This document shows positions 55,287 to 62,435 of a stretch of 62,435 nt of DNA, piece after piece; position 1 is the first letter of the stretch; each line of letters starts with the position of its first letter. Under the pieces are notes generated by a model. The model saw only the letters and a list, made by a program, of their open reading frames with translations, was not told the DNA's origin and did no database searches. Source of the stretch: Prevotella sp. Lineage in GTDB: Bacteria; Bacillota; Clostridia; Christensenellales; UBA1242. The position numbers were made by a program, and so were the translations under genes. The stretch covers positions 1 through 62,435 of the forward strand of contig JAMPCO010000004.1 in NCBI GenBank assembly GCA_023666145.1, given 5' to 3'.

Positions 55287-56648
55287 ATGGAACAAATAAC
55301 CATTCAAGCGTTGAAAAATAAAAAGGATTCTTACATTGGTAAAACTGTGCAAGTAACTGGCTGGGTGAAAAATTTTCGTGAATCCAAAACCACGTCTTTT
55401 TTAGAAATCAACGACGGCAGTACTTTCAAATCTTTACAAATTGTGATCCAAAAAGAAGGGAACACCAAAATCAATCCCACGACCTTAAACGATGTGATGC
55501 ATTTAGGGGTGGCCGTGGTGGTGAGCGGGGTGGTGGTTTCGGCTTATCACAATGCGGACGATGCCGAAATTAACGCGGAAAAAATGAACATCATCGGCAA
55601 TTGTGCCCCTGATTATCCCATCCAAAAGAAAAAGACCAGTTTGGAATTTTTACGCACAATTCCTCATTTGCGCGTGCGTACCAACACGTTTATGGCGATG
55701 TTGCGCGTGCGAAATGCGTTATCGATCGCTATTCATAATTTTTTCCAAGAACGAGGTTACTTCTACGTCCACACGCCGTTAATTACGGGTGGCGATGCCG
55801 AAGGCGCGGGCGAATCTTTCCAAGTTATCGCGCCCGATTACCAAGGGGATTTTTTTGGTGCACCTGCCAGTTTAACCGTGTCAGGACAATTGGAAGCGGA
55901 AGAGGCCGCCATGGCTTTGGGACGGGTCTACACGTTTGGCCCCACTTTCCGTGCGGAAAATTCGAACACGACACGCCACGTTGCCGAATTTTGGATGATT
56001 GAAGCCGAAGCCGCTTTTACCGACCTAAACGGGATTATTGATGTGGCACGGGACATGATTAAATTTATTATCCGTGAGGTGTTAGCCAAATGTCCTGATG
56101 AAATGGCGTTCTTCGATAGTTTTTACGAAAACGGTTTAATTGAAAAATTGCACCAAGTCGCAGACAATGCTTTTGCGCAAGTTGACTACACCGAAGCCAT
56201 TGAGATTTTACAAAAGTCGGGTAAGACCTTCCATTATCCCGTGCAGTGGGGCGTCGATTTACAAACCGAACACGAACGTTTCTTGACCGATGAATATTTC
56301 CAAAAACCAGTCTTTGTCGTTAATTATCCGCGTGAAGTTAAAGCGTTTTATATGAAACAAAACGCCGACGGAAAAACTGTGGCAGCCACCGATTTGTTGG
56401 TACCTGGCGTGGGTGAGATTATTGGTTGCAGCGAACGTGAAGCCGATTACGACAAATTGGTTACCGCCATGCAAGCCCGCCAAATGAACCTGGAGAATTA
56501 CCACAATTATTTGGATTTACGTCATTTTGGTTCGGTGCCGCACAGTGGTTTCGGTTTGGGCTTGGAACGGATGCTGATGTATTTGACGGGCATTACCAAT
56601 ATTCGGGATACTCAGTTACATCCACGCGCCGTGGGCGAATTACGTTAA
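55287..56648 (+). CDS. asnS: Asparaginyl-tRNA synthetase
   Basis: It charges tRNA-Asn. The 453-aa class IIb synthetase has an N-terminal OB fold with VQVTGWVKNFRESK, motif 2 around GPTFRAENSNTTRHVAEFWM and motif 3 GFGLGLERMLMYLTG. PHSGFG and the Asn-type FRAENSNT favour AsnRS over AspRS. ATG 55287 is set by TACAAT 7 nt upstream. aspS follows after 15 nt with GGAG. Confidence 0.95.
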   Translation: MEQITIQALKNKKDSYIGKTVQVTGWVKNFRESKTTSFLEINDGSTFKSLQIVIQKEGNTKINPTTLNDVMHLGVAVVVSGVVVSAYHNADDAEINAEKMNIIGNCAPDYPIQKKKTSLEFLRTIPHLRVRTNTFMAMLRVRNALSIAIHNFFQERGYFYVHTPLITGGDAEGAGESFQVIAPDYQGDFFGAPASLTVSGQLEAEEAAMALGRVYTFGPTFRAENSNTTRHVAEFWMIEAEAAFTDLNGIIDVARDMIKFIIREVLAKCPDEMAFFDSFYENGLIEKLHQVADNAFAQVDYTEAIEILQKSGKTFHYPVQWGVDLQTEHERFLTDEYFQKPVFVVNYPREVKAFYMKQNADGKTVAATDLLVPGVGEIIGCSEREADYDKLVTAMQARQMNLENYHNYLDLRHFGSVPHSGFGLGLERMLMYLTGITNIRDTQLHPRAVGELR

Positions 56649-56663
56649 GGAGAATTAAAGTAC

Positions 56664-57926
56664 ATGAAACGGACTTTCATCAAAGACATCAAAGCGGGCA
56701 GCAAAGTTACGGTTGCGGGCTTCGTGGAAAATTTTCGCAACAAAAGTGCGATGCAATTTATTGTGTTACGTGACATTACAGGCAAAGTGCAGATTACAGT
56801 GGAAAAAGCCAAATTACCAGCAATTGCCCAAATCATTGACGGCATGACGGTGGAAAGTGTTTTGACAGTGACAGGGACTGCGGTCAAGAACGATTACGTG
56901 AAATTGGGTGGCTTGGAAATTATCCCCGAAAGTGTCGTGGTGGACAGTGTGGCTGCGGCAGTGTTGCCGATTGACAAAGATAGCGGTTTGGATTTGCGGT
57001 TAGACTACCGTTGGTTAGATTTACGCGACCCAACCAAAGCCCAAATTTTCAAAGTGCAAACGGCGTTGGAACGTTACATGGTGGACTGGTTGGTTGATCA
57101 TGGTTTCATCAACATTCATACTCCCAAAATTACAGCGCTTTCCAGTGAAGGTGGTAGTGAAGTTTTTACTATCACAAATTATTTTGGCAGTGCGGCTTAT
57201 TTGACGCAGAGTCCGCAATTATATAAACAAATGAGCATGATGGCAGGCTTTGACCGCACATTTGAAATTGGTGCATGTTACCGTGCGGAAAGCAGTTTTA
57301 CTTCACGTCATGCGACGGAATTTACTGCATTGGACATCGAGATGTCACATATTGACAGTCACCATGACGTCATGGATTTGGAAGAAGCCTTGTTGACCGA
57401 TGTCCTGACAAAATTACAGCAACAGTTTGGCGCTTTGGTGACAGCGCCAACCGTAAAATTCCCACGTTTAACTTTGCAGGAAGTTTACCGCATCTTACGC
57501 GACGAAAAACATTACACCATGGCGAAAGCGGCACAGGGCGACATTGACCCTGACGGTGAACGTTTAATTGGCGAATACGTCCAAGAAAAGTTTGGTTCGG
57601 ATTTTGTGTTCATTACGGATTATCCACACGCCGCCCGCGCCTTCTACACCATGGATGACCGTTCGTTTGATTTGTTGTACAAAGGGGTAGAGATTACCAG
57701 TGGAGCACAACGCGAACACCGTTACGAACAATTAAAACAAAATTTGGTTGACAAAGGCATTGACCCCAAGCATATGCAAGAGTATTTAGAGTTTTTCCGT
57801 TATGGCGCGCCGTCGCATGGTGGCTTTGCAATTGGATTAGCCCGTTTAATGGCGCGGATGTTGGATTTGCCAACCGTAAAAGAAAGTAGTTTCATTTTCC
57901 GTGGACCGACTCGTTTGAAACCATAA
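56664..57926 (+). CDS. aspS: Aspartyl-tRNA synthetase, archaeal/eukaryotic (short) type
   Basis: This 420-aa class IIb synthetase has an OB fold (VTVAGFVENFRNKS), RLDYRWLDLRDP, motif 2 ACYRAESSFTSRHATEF and motif 3 GGFAIGLARLMARML. It lacks the large GAD insertion of bacterial AspRS (about 590 aa), so it is the archaeal-like form, some of which also charge tRNA-Asn. Here a real AsnRS is in the same operon. ATG 56664 follows AAGGAG. Confidence 0.92.
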   Translation: MKRTFIKDIKAGSKVTVAGFVENFRNKSAMQFIVLRDITGKVQITVEKAKLPAIAQIIDGMTVESVLTVTGTAVKNDYVKLGGLEIIPESVVVDSVAAAVLPIDKDSGLDLRLDYRWLDLRDPTKAQIFKVQTALERYMVDWLVDHGFINIHTPKITALSSEGGSEVFTITNYFGSAAYLTQSPQLYKQMSMMAGFDRTFEIGACYRAESSFTSRHATEFTALDIEMSHIDSHHDVMDLEEALLTDVLTKLQQQFGALVTAPTVKFPRLTLQEVYRILRDEKHYTMAKAAQGDIDPDGERLIGEYVQEKFGSDFVFITDYPHAARAFYTMDDRSFDLLYKGVEITSGAQREHRYEQLKQNLVDKGIDPKHMQEYLEFFRYGAPSHGGFAIGLARLMARMLDLPTVKESSFIFRGPTRLKP

Positions 57927-57953
57927 TTTGCAATTGTTTACGGGAAATTGTGA

Positions 57954-57982
57954 TTGCGAAACCATGAGATTTGTGGTACCAT
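57954..57982 (+). promoter_or_regulatory. Promoter of the unknown cassette A-B
   Basis: TTGCGA (57954-57959), 17-nt spacer, extended -10 TGGTACCAT with TACCAT at 57977-57982, 5 nt to ATG 57988. Confidence 0.6.
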
Positions 57983-57987
57983 GTCAT

Positions 57988-58992
57988 ATGGTAACAAACA
58001 ATGTACGCAGTGCTGAAATGGTCTATGCTTGGAACCATTCGGCGGAGGTTGTGAACAATCCGAATGTTAAACGTAACTACGATTTGAACCAACACGTGAT
58101 GAATTCCAAGTTACCAAACAAAAATGAAATTTTGGTCAATTTAACAGGCAAACGCAAAACCATGTTGGAAGGTGCGGTTTTTATGTTAAATAATCAAGCC
58201 ATGCCGTTTCCTGATTTAGAGCGTGCTTTGTCATTATTAAACACCGCTAATAATGCATATAGTTTGGGGGCAGTGGAGGCGGCGTTACAAACACAAATTG
58301 ATACGATTCGCAATACGAACACCCCAGGCTTGACGGCTGAAAACAAAACGCTTTGTTTGTTTACTTTGCAAAACATGATTTTCGCACTCAGCGATTACCA
58401 ATTGAAAAACGGCAAAGAGAACGATTATGTCCCGAAAATTTTACAAGACCAATATCAAATGTTATTGAAAGGTTCATCTTTTAATTTGGATTGGGATGGC
58501 TTGTATGACAGTGCTTATTCGACCCCAGTTCACGATGGGTCTAACCCCACGTTGGCAAATTGGAAGTTTTTGGACAATGATAAAATTAAAAGCAATATGG
58601 AGAATTTGGCGCATTACCAAGCAGTGCATGATGAAACTTACTTGAACGAAATGCGTCCGACCAAAGCCGAACCACAAAATGAAAATCGTTTTGATGGCCC
58701 TTCATCGTGGGGTACAGTGGAATTAAACGCAACCACGGACGCCGAAGTTAATCGTATTTTGAATTGTGCTATGCACGAATTTAATGCCAAAAATTTGAAA
58801 GACAATTTGCCCGATTTCTTTAACTTTGTGAAGGAGTCGTTGGTATCGCTAAGTAACAAACCCGAAGATGTTAATTACCGTGTCTTACACGAAGTTGTCG
58901 TGTCAGCAATGCACAAAATTGTTAATCTTGGTCATGAGCAACAAAAGAAAAGCATGATGGAACAACAAGCAACAGAGGAGAGGTCATTATAA
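57988..58992 (+). CDS. Cassette gene A: unknown helical protein (334 aa)
   Basis: No known family is recognised. It is largely helical, without signal peptide, transmembrane segment or obvious catalytic motif. Its C-terminal 150 residues are similar to the partial protein at 61989-62435: both have a (N/D)P-LAN-(W/F) start, a helix, an acidic loop, then T(V/I)EL and a final helical bundle. ATG 57988 lies 5 nt after the -10 box. The stop overlaps gene B in TAATG, so A and B should be made together. Confidence 0.65.
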   Translation: MVTNNVRSAEMVYAWNHSAEVVNNPNVKRNYDLNQHVMNSKLPNKNEILVNLTGKRKTMLEGAVFMLNNQAMPFPDLERALSLLNTANNAYSLGAVEAALQTQIDTIRNTNTPGLTAENKTLCLFTLQNMIFALSDYQLKNGKENDYVPKILQDQYQMLLKGSSFNLDWDGLYDSAYSTPVHDGSNPTLANWKFLDNDKIKSNMENLAHYQAVHDETYLNEMRPTKAEPQNENRFDGPSSWGTVELNATTDAEVNRILNCAMHEFNAKNLKDNLPDFFNFVKESLVSLSNKPEDVNYRVLHEVVVSAMHKIVNLGHEQQKKSMMEQQATEERSL

Positions 58993-59435
58993 TGGAACCA
59001 AATCAGCAAGAACAAACGGAAAAATTTGATTTAATGTCTTTCGACTTAGGCGAAGCCGGTGGTGGTAAGCAAGTGATTTTTGCGCACAAGGCCATCAGTG
59101 CCACCGAACATTATGTTTTTACCTTGGGAAATCCGCCGAAAAACGCGCAGAATGCGGCTGACCAACCAGCGGCGCCAACCAACGAGAACGCAACCAAAGG
59201 TGCGCTGGGGAAACAGTTATTTTCCAATTTCCGTGACCGCTTAGCCAATCTGAAAAACACTAATAAACCAACCACCGTGGAAGAAAATCCACTTAACCCC
59301 AAATTACGTTGTTTTAAATTATCTTTGCAAGAAGGTAAAAAATATTTGGTGGAAGAGTACACCACACCACAAAGTGTTGCAAACATCGCACGGCTCTTCG
59401 GGGCTGGTCAAACCGATCCTGAAATCACGCGCTGA
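58992..59435 (+). CDS. Cassette gene B: unknown protein (147 aa), paralogue of B'
   Basis: The 147-aa protein has a conserved N-part (FDLGEAGGGKQVIFAHKAI) and C-part (KLRCFKLSLQEGKKYLVEEY), separated by a Pro/Asn/Lys-rich linker of about 60 residues. The same two parts, joined without the long linker, form B' at 61664-61975. The start overlaps the stop of A and follows GAGGAG. Function unknown; a small beta domain is likely. Confidence 0.65.
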   Translation: MEPNQQEQTEKFDLMSFDLGEAGGGKQVIFAHKAISATEHYVFTLGNPPKNAQNAADQPAAPTNENATKGALGKQLFSNFRDRLANLKNTNKPTTVEENPLNPKLRCFKLSLQEGKKYLVEEYTTPQSVANIARLFGAGQTDPEITR

Positions 59436-59440
59436 AATAA

Positions 59441-60313
59441 TCAGTAATTACAAATACAGGTTCCAAAGCCCAAAGCGCCAGGACCAGTGTGGCAACCAAT
59501 TGCTAAACACAAAGGGTCGCTGTATAAGATTCTCATGTTCGGAAATTCCGCGGCAATTTCATCCTGAAATTTGCGAATTTCGGTATCTGGCAGAGCCGTG
59601 TAGGCAATCAATAAGACCATTTTACCTTGTTCGTAAGGCACCTTAAATTCGCTTTGCAGTTCGGCTTTGATTTTCGCCATCATTTTCTTTTTGGCTTGGG
59701 GCATGGTTAACGCAATCGCGGTCTTGTCAAAGTTTTGACCGCGCGTATACAAAATTGGCTTTAATTTTAACATATCACCCAGCATGGCGGCGGCAGGAGT
59801 AATACGACCACCTTTGCGTAAATATTTCAAAGTGTTTAACGTAATGTAAATCGAAAATTGGTGTTTGGTCTTTTGTAAGTAATCCACGATTTCGGCGACG
59901 GGTTTACCCTGTTCGGCCATTTTCGCGGCTTCATAAACACTGATTTTCAGCGGGGCAGAAATCCGTAAATTATCTACGACCGTAACACGTCCTGCAAATT
60001 GTTTGGCGTATTCAATCGCGTTTTGGCATGACCCGCTTAAACCGCTGGTAATCGGAATGTAAATAATCTGTTCATATTCTTGCAGTAATTGATGCCAAAT
60101 TTTTTCCAATGTAAAGCGTGCCGGTTGGGAAGTGCTGATGCTGTCGGTTTTGGCAATCATGTCAAAAAATTTGGGTGCGGTTATGGTCACATCTTCCAAG
60201 TATTCTTTGGCGTCGATGGTAAAAGGGATGGGTACAACAACAATCCCAGCGGCTTTGGCTTCGGCTTGTGTAATTCCCGAACTGGAATCTGTGACCACAA
60301 TAATTCGTTTCAT
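59441..60313 (-). CDS. DegV family fatty-acid-binding protein
   Basis: DegV/FakB proteins bind a fatty acid and present it to the kinase FakA. The 290-aa protein has VVTDSSSGITQAEAKAAGI at the N-terminus, TSQPARFT and YIPITSGLSGSCQNA, LKYLRKGGRI, and a C-terminal HTGPGALGFG, all family hallmarks. ATG 60313 follows GAGGAG. fakA is not in the window. It converges with cassette gene B. Confidence 0.92.
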   Translation of the reverse strand: MKRIIVVTDSSSGITQAEAKAAGIVVVPIPFTIDAKEYLEDVTITAPKFFDMIAKTDSISTSQPARFTLEKIWHQLLQEYEQIIYIPITSGLSGSCQNAIEYAKQFAGRVTVVDNLRISAPLKISVYEAAKMAEQGKPVAEIVDYLQKTKHQFSIYITLNTLKYLRKGGRITPAAAMLGDMLKLKPILYTRGQNFDKTAIALTMPQAKKKMMAKIKAELQSEFKVPYEQGKMVLLIAYTALPDTEIRKFQDEIAAEFPNMRILYSDPLCLAIGCHTGPGALGFGTCICNY

Positions 60314-60355
60314 ATTTCTCCTCACGCTCTTTTAACGGCTTCTTTGGGGGTTCAG

Positions 60356-60443
60356 TGGCGGAAGAGACAGGATTTGAACCTGCGTTGGCTTGCACCAAAC
60401 TCGCTTTCCAAGCGAGCGCACTCGACCACTATGCGACTCTTCC
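60356..60443 (-). tRNA. tRNA-Ser(GGA)
   Basis: An 88-nt class II tRNA on the minus strand with acceptor GGAAGAG/CTCTTCC, discriminator G, anticodon stem CTCGC/GCGAG, loop TTGGAAA with anticodon GGA, long variable arm and CCA. It lies 43 nt upstream of degV on the same strand. Confidence 0.95.
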
Positions 60444-60467
60444 AAGAACAGTGACAGTTTACTATAC

Positions 60468-60496
60468 TTGCCAAAACATTTCAATTATTTTATACT
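60468..60496 (+). promoter_or_regulatory. Promoter of tRNA-Ser(TGA)
   Basis: TTGCCA (60468-60473), 17-nt spacer, TATACT (60491-60496), 9 nt before the mature tRNA 5' end. Confidence 0.7.
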
Positions 60497-60505
60497 ACCC
60501 CATAC

Positions 60506-60593
60506 GGAAGGTTGGCAGAGTGGTCGATTGCACCTGTCTTGAAAACAGGCGACCTTAACGGGTCCGGGAGTTCAAATCTCTCACCTTCCGCCA
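60506..60593 (+). tRNA. tRNA-Ser(TGA)
   Basis: An 88-nt class II tRNA with acceptor GGAAGGT/ACCTTCC, discriminator G, anticodon stem CCTGT/ACAGG, loop CTTGAAA with anticodon TGA, long variable arm and CCA. It is divergent from tRNA-Ser(GGA). The sequence after CCA is T-rich and may end transcription. Confidence 0.95.
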
Positions 60594-60601
60594 AACTTTT
60601 T

Positions 60602-61576
60602 TTAACGTTCTTTTTCGTTTTCCTTGGTTTCGGTGCGTATTTTTAAGATGTTCCTTATCGCTTGGCTGGAGAGTTGTGCTTCAGCGTGACTGCGGTTGTA
60701 AAGGGTGCAAAGCCTTTCGCTGGCTCTGAGAATATGATCACAGACCGTACGTTTGGCAATATTAAGTTCTTCGGCAACTTGCTGATTGGTCTTTTTGCCT
60801 GCCGAAAAGAATTTGCACAAAGTAGTCTTTTTTTGTTGCGGGGCTAATTCAGTTGCAATTAAATCCTTTAACACTTGTTTCGTCGCAATTTTTTCTACTG
60901 GCGTCAATTTAGTTTCGACATCTTTTTTCGACACAACCGCTTCGGGATGCGATTTGAAATACAGTTTCCTTAATTTGGTAATCGCCCCCTCGTCAGCCAC
61001 CGTGATACTATAAGGCCAACGCTTAAATTTTTGGGCCAATTCGTCACGCGTCAACACCTTTTCACTAGAAAAATATTTAGCCGTTATAACCTGCTTTTGG
61101 AAAGGCGTTAGTCGGTCAAAGTTTTTTCTTACCCAAGTTAACCGCTGCTCCTTTTCATCTTTTTCGACAAACTCGGCGGCAAAATCGCCACGGGCAACGA
61201 GGTCCTTGTCTTTAATGACATTGGTTTCACTATACTCTTCCAACGAACTGGCTTTGTGCCTGCGTTCTTGCCGCAAGTAACGCAAGATATAACCCCTAAT
61301 CGTTATTGCGGCATAGTTGGCAAAAGGAATGTCTTTTTCCGGCTTAAATGATTTGACCGCATAAAGCAGCCCAGAAAGCCCTTCCGCGAATAAATCGTCG
61401 CGGGTAAGCGTGAATTCTCGATCGGGATAGTATCTTTTCGCCACGTGTGCCACCAAAGGTACATTGTTTTCGACAATTTTAGCAACAAGCCGTTGATAGT
61501 CTGGGGAGTTTTCCGAATATTTTTTCAGTTCGGCGAATAATTCATTATTTTGTTTGACAATTTCTGCACTTTCCAT
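60602..61576 (-). CDS. Sigma-70 family factor with two region-4-like segments
   Basis: The 324-aa protein has a sigma region 2 (about 30-110) with NNVPLVAHVAKRYYP, DDLFAEGLSGLLYAVKSF and PFANYAAITIRGYILRYLRQE. Two helix-turn-helix segments follow: 150-206 (LTPFQKQVITAKYF, TRDELAQKF) and 235-293 (TNQQVAEELNIAKRTVCDHILRA). Standard sigma factors have one region 4. It is close to general/sporulation sigma factors in region 2 but I cannot name it. ATG 61576 lies 7 nt after TATAAT. Confidence 0.75.
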   Translation of the reverse strand: MESAEIVKQNNELFAELKKYSENSPDYQRLVAKIVENNVPLVAHVAKRYYPDREFTLTRDDLFAEGLSGLLYAVKSFKPEKDIPFANYAAITIRGYILRYLRQERRHKASSLEEYSETNVIKDKDLVARGDFAAEFVEKDEKEQRLTWVRKNFDRLTPFQKQVITAKYFSSEKVLTRDELAQKFKRWPYSITVADEGAITKLRKLYFKSHPEAVVSKKDVETKLTPVEKIATKQVLKDLIATELAPQQKKTTLCKFFSAGKKTNQQVAEELNIAKRTVCDHILRASERLCTLYNRSHAEAQLSSQAIRNILKIRTETKENEKER

Positions 61577-61583
61577 CGCTCCC

Positions 61584-61612
61584 ATTATAAAACAAATACT
61601 ACCCAAAGTCCA
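61584..61612 (-). promoter_or_regulatory. Promoter of the sigma factor gene
   Basis: Minus strand TGGACT (61612-61607), 17-nt spacer, TATAAT (61589-61584), 7 nt to ATG 61576. Confidence 0.6.
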
Positions 61613-61629
61613 TAGTACTTGGAAAAATA

Positions 61630-61653
61630 AACCCCGCACACGACGGGGTTTTT
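61630..61653. terminator. Terminator after cassette A'-B'
   Basis: A 7-bp stem AACCCCG/CGGGGTT with a 7-nt loop; T-rich on both exits. On the minus strand it ends the A'-B' transcript just before the sigma gene promoter. Confidence 0.8.
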
Positions 61654-61663
61654 AATTAAGCAA

Positions 61664-61975
61664 TTATTGTTGTTTTTCTTCGCCCATCATCAGTCGGGAA
61701 AATTCGGCAATTTTTTCGGGGCTGACGTATTCAACCGCGTGGTATTTTTCACCTTCTAGGTGCGACAGTTTGAAACACTTCAATTTCGCGTTCTTTTGTT
61801 CCGAACTGCATGTCACCACCAAATGGTCTTGCGGGTTAATTTGCTTGTGCGCTAAAATTACTTGTTCACCGCCGTTTAACATGTCTAAGTTGAAACCTTT
61901 CAAATTCCAATCTGATTTTTGCTCCGGTTGTTGTGCTGGTTGTTGTACGTTTTCTAAATTTTCCATGTTTTCCAT
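61664..61975 (-). CDS. Cassette gene B': unknown protein, paralogue of B
   Basis: 103 aa. After a Gln/Asn/Glu-rich N-terminus it has FNLDMLNGGEQVILAHKQI and KLKCFKLSHLEGEKYHAVEY, aligned with gene B over both conserved blocks but without the long linker. ATG 61975 follows AGGAGG at 5 nt. It lies 13 nt after the A' stop, the same order as A-B. Function unknown. Confidence 0.65.
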   Translation of the reverse strand: MENMENLENVQQPAQQPEQKSDWNLKGFNLDMLNGGEQVILAHKQINPQDHLVVTCSSEQKNAKLKCFKLSHLEGEKYHAVEYVSPEKIAEFSRLMMGEEKQQ

Positions 61976-61988
61976 AATTTCCTCCTTA

Positions 61989-62435
61989 TTATTGTGCCAC
62001 ACCAACATTTTTCGTCGGTTGTGCATTTTGCGTTAATTGACCTTGTTGCGTTTGTTCTTTTTGGCGTTCCCACAAACGTTTGACAATTTCGGTCGAGAAC
62101 GCTTGAATAGACGCCATATCGTGGTGATTAGTAACTACTCCGACCATATTATAAAACTCGTTCAAATGACTGTTGATGTAGCGTAACGCCATGCGTTCTT
62201 CACCGAAACGTTGCGTCATTTCACCAATCAAGCGATCCAAATCTTTTTCTTTAACGTCGTGCAATTCTATCGTTTGGTGGTCTTTCTCACCGTTAACTAC
62301 TTCTTTTTCTGGGCTGTTCAAATCGTCCAAAAATTCCGTCAAACGGAAATCTTGGTACTTCTGCATTCCCGTCAACAAAATATCCATTTTGCTAGGGTCA
62401 AGCAATTCAAAATTCGCTAAATACGGATCGTTAGC
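61989..62435 (-). CDS. Cassette gene A' (partial): paralogue of A
   Basis: The frame is open to the window edge, so the N-terminus is outside; 148 aa are visible. The visible part starts with DPYLANFELLDPSKMD, has an acidic loop, HQTIELHDVKEKDLD and a helical end, and aligns with the last 150 residues of gene A. The Gln/Asn-rich tail differs. Followed by B' with a strong Shine-Dalgarno between. Confidence 0.6.
   Translation of the reverse strand, partial: ANDPYLANFELLDPSKMDILLTGMQKYQDFRLTEFLDDLNSPEKEVVNGEKDHQTIELHDVKEKDLDRLIGEMTQRFGEERMALRYINSHLNEFYNMVGVVTNHHDMASIQAFSTEIVKRLWERQKEQTQQGQLTQNAQPTKNVGVAQ

Overview
The window looks like a chromosomal segment of an anaerobic, endospore-forming Firmicute, probably a gut-type clostridial lineage with a compact genome. 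The signs are spore genes (spoVD, spoVAC/D/E, spoIVA, sigK, gpr, a Spo0A DNA-binding domain), the oxygen-sensitive ribonucleotide reductase NrdD with its activase NrdG, clostridial families such as DUF4364 and TSCPD, and tight gene packing. TGA is used as a stop. No stretch over 300 bases lacks a gene.

Layout. 1-2029: end of a tRNA-Pro, a miniature MetK-like protein and a surface protein. 2050-6670: hrcA-grpE-dnaK-dnaJ heat-shock operon with a degenerate CIRCE. 6693-12167: rsmH, an FtsL-like gene and spoVD, followed directly by spoVAC-D-E. 12148-13804 (minus): groES and a short divergent groEL. 13893-18630: a dCMP-deaminase-like gene, der, plsY, spoIVA, sigK. 18951-24649: a phage head cassette with terminase, portal, probable scaffold, capsid, connectors and probable tail hub, but no visible integrase, lysis or tail-tube genes. 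24690-38144: pnp, an M16 protease, ftsK, a rearranged valS, DUF4364, a ComEC-like hydrolase, nrdDG. 38211-43596: type IIA topoisomerase pair with a large acidic extension on the A subunit. 43571-53726: gpr, rpsT, MazG-like, SDR, thyX, tRNA-Thr with an AT-rich gene, ttcA-like, IlvD-like, M1 peptidase, pyrG. 53804-57926: receiver-less Spo0A, zinc-ribbon/polyacidic protein, tRNA-Asn, asnS, aspS. 57988-62435: an unknown two-gene cassette present twice in opposite orientations around degV, two tRNA-Ser genes and an unusual sigma factor.

The most striking global signal is promoter placement. For about twenty first-of-operon genes a -10 box sits 5-10 nt upstream of the start codon, with a -35 at 16-18 nt and no Shine-Dalgarno, so the mRNAs should be leaderless or nearly so. 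Genes inside operons mostly carry ordinary Shine-Dalgarno sequences. I used this to choose several starts. Two spore genes (spoVD, spoIVA) follow the same geometry with SigE-like boxes.

Other notable points are a ValRS whose anticodon-binding domain appears permuted, the duplicated unknown cassette next to a sigma factor with two region-4-like segments, the phage head cassette beside sigK, and several reduced or degenerate enzymes (MetK, IlvD, NodB, GroEL). All calls rest on reading the sequence; no database search was made.
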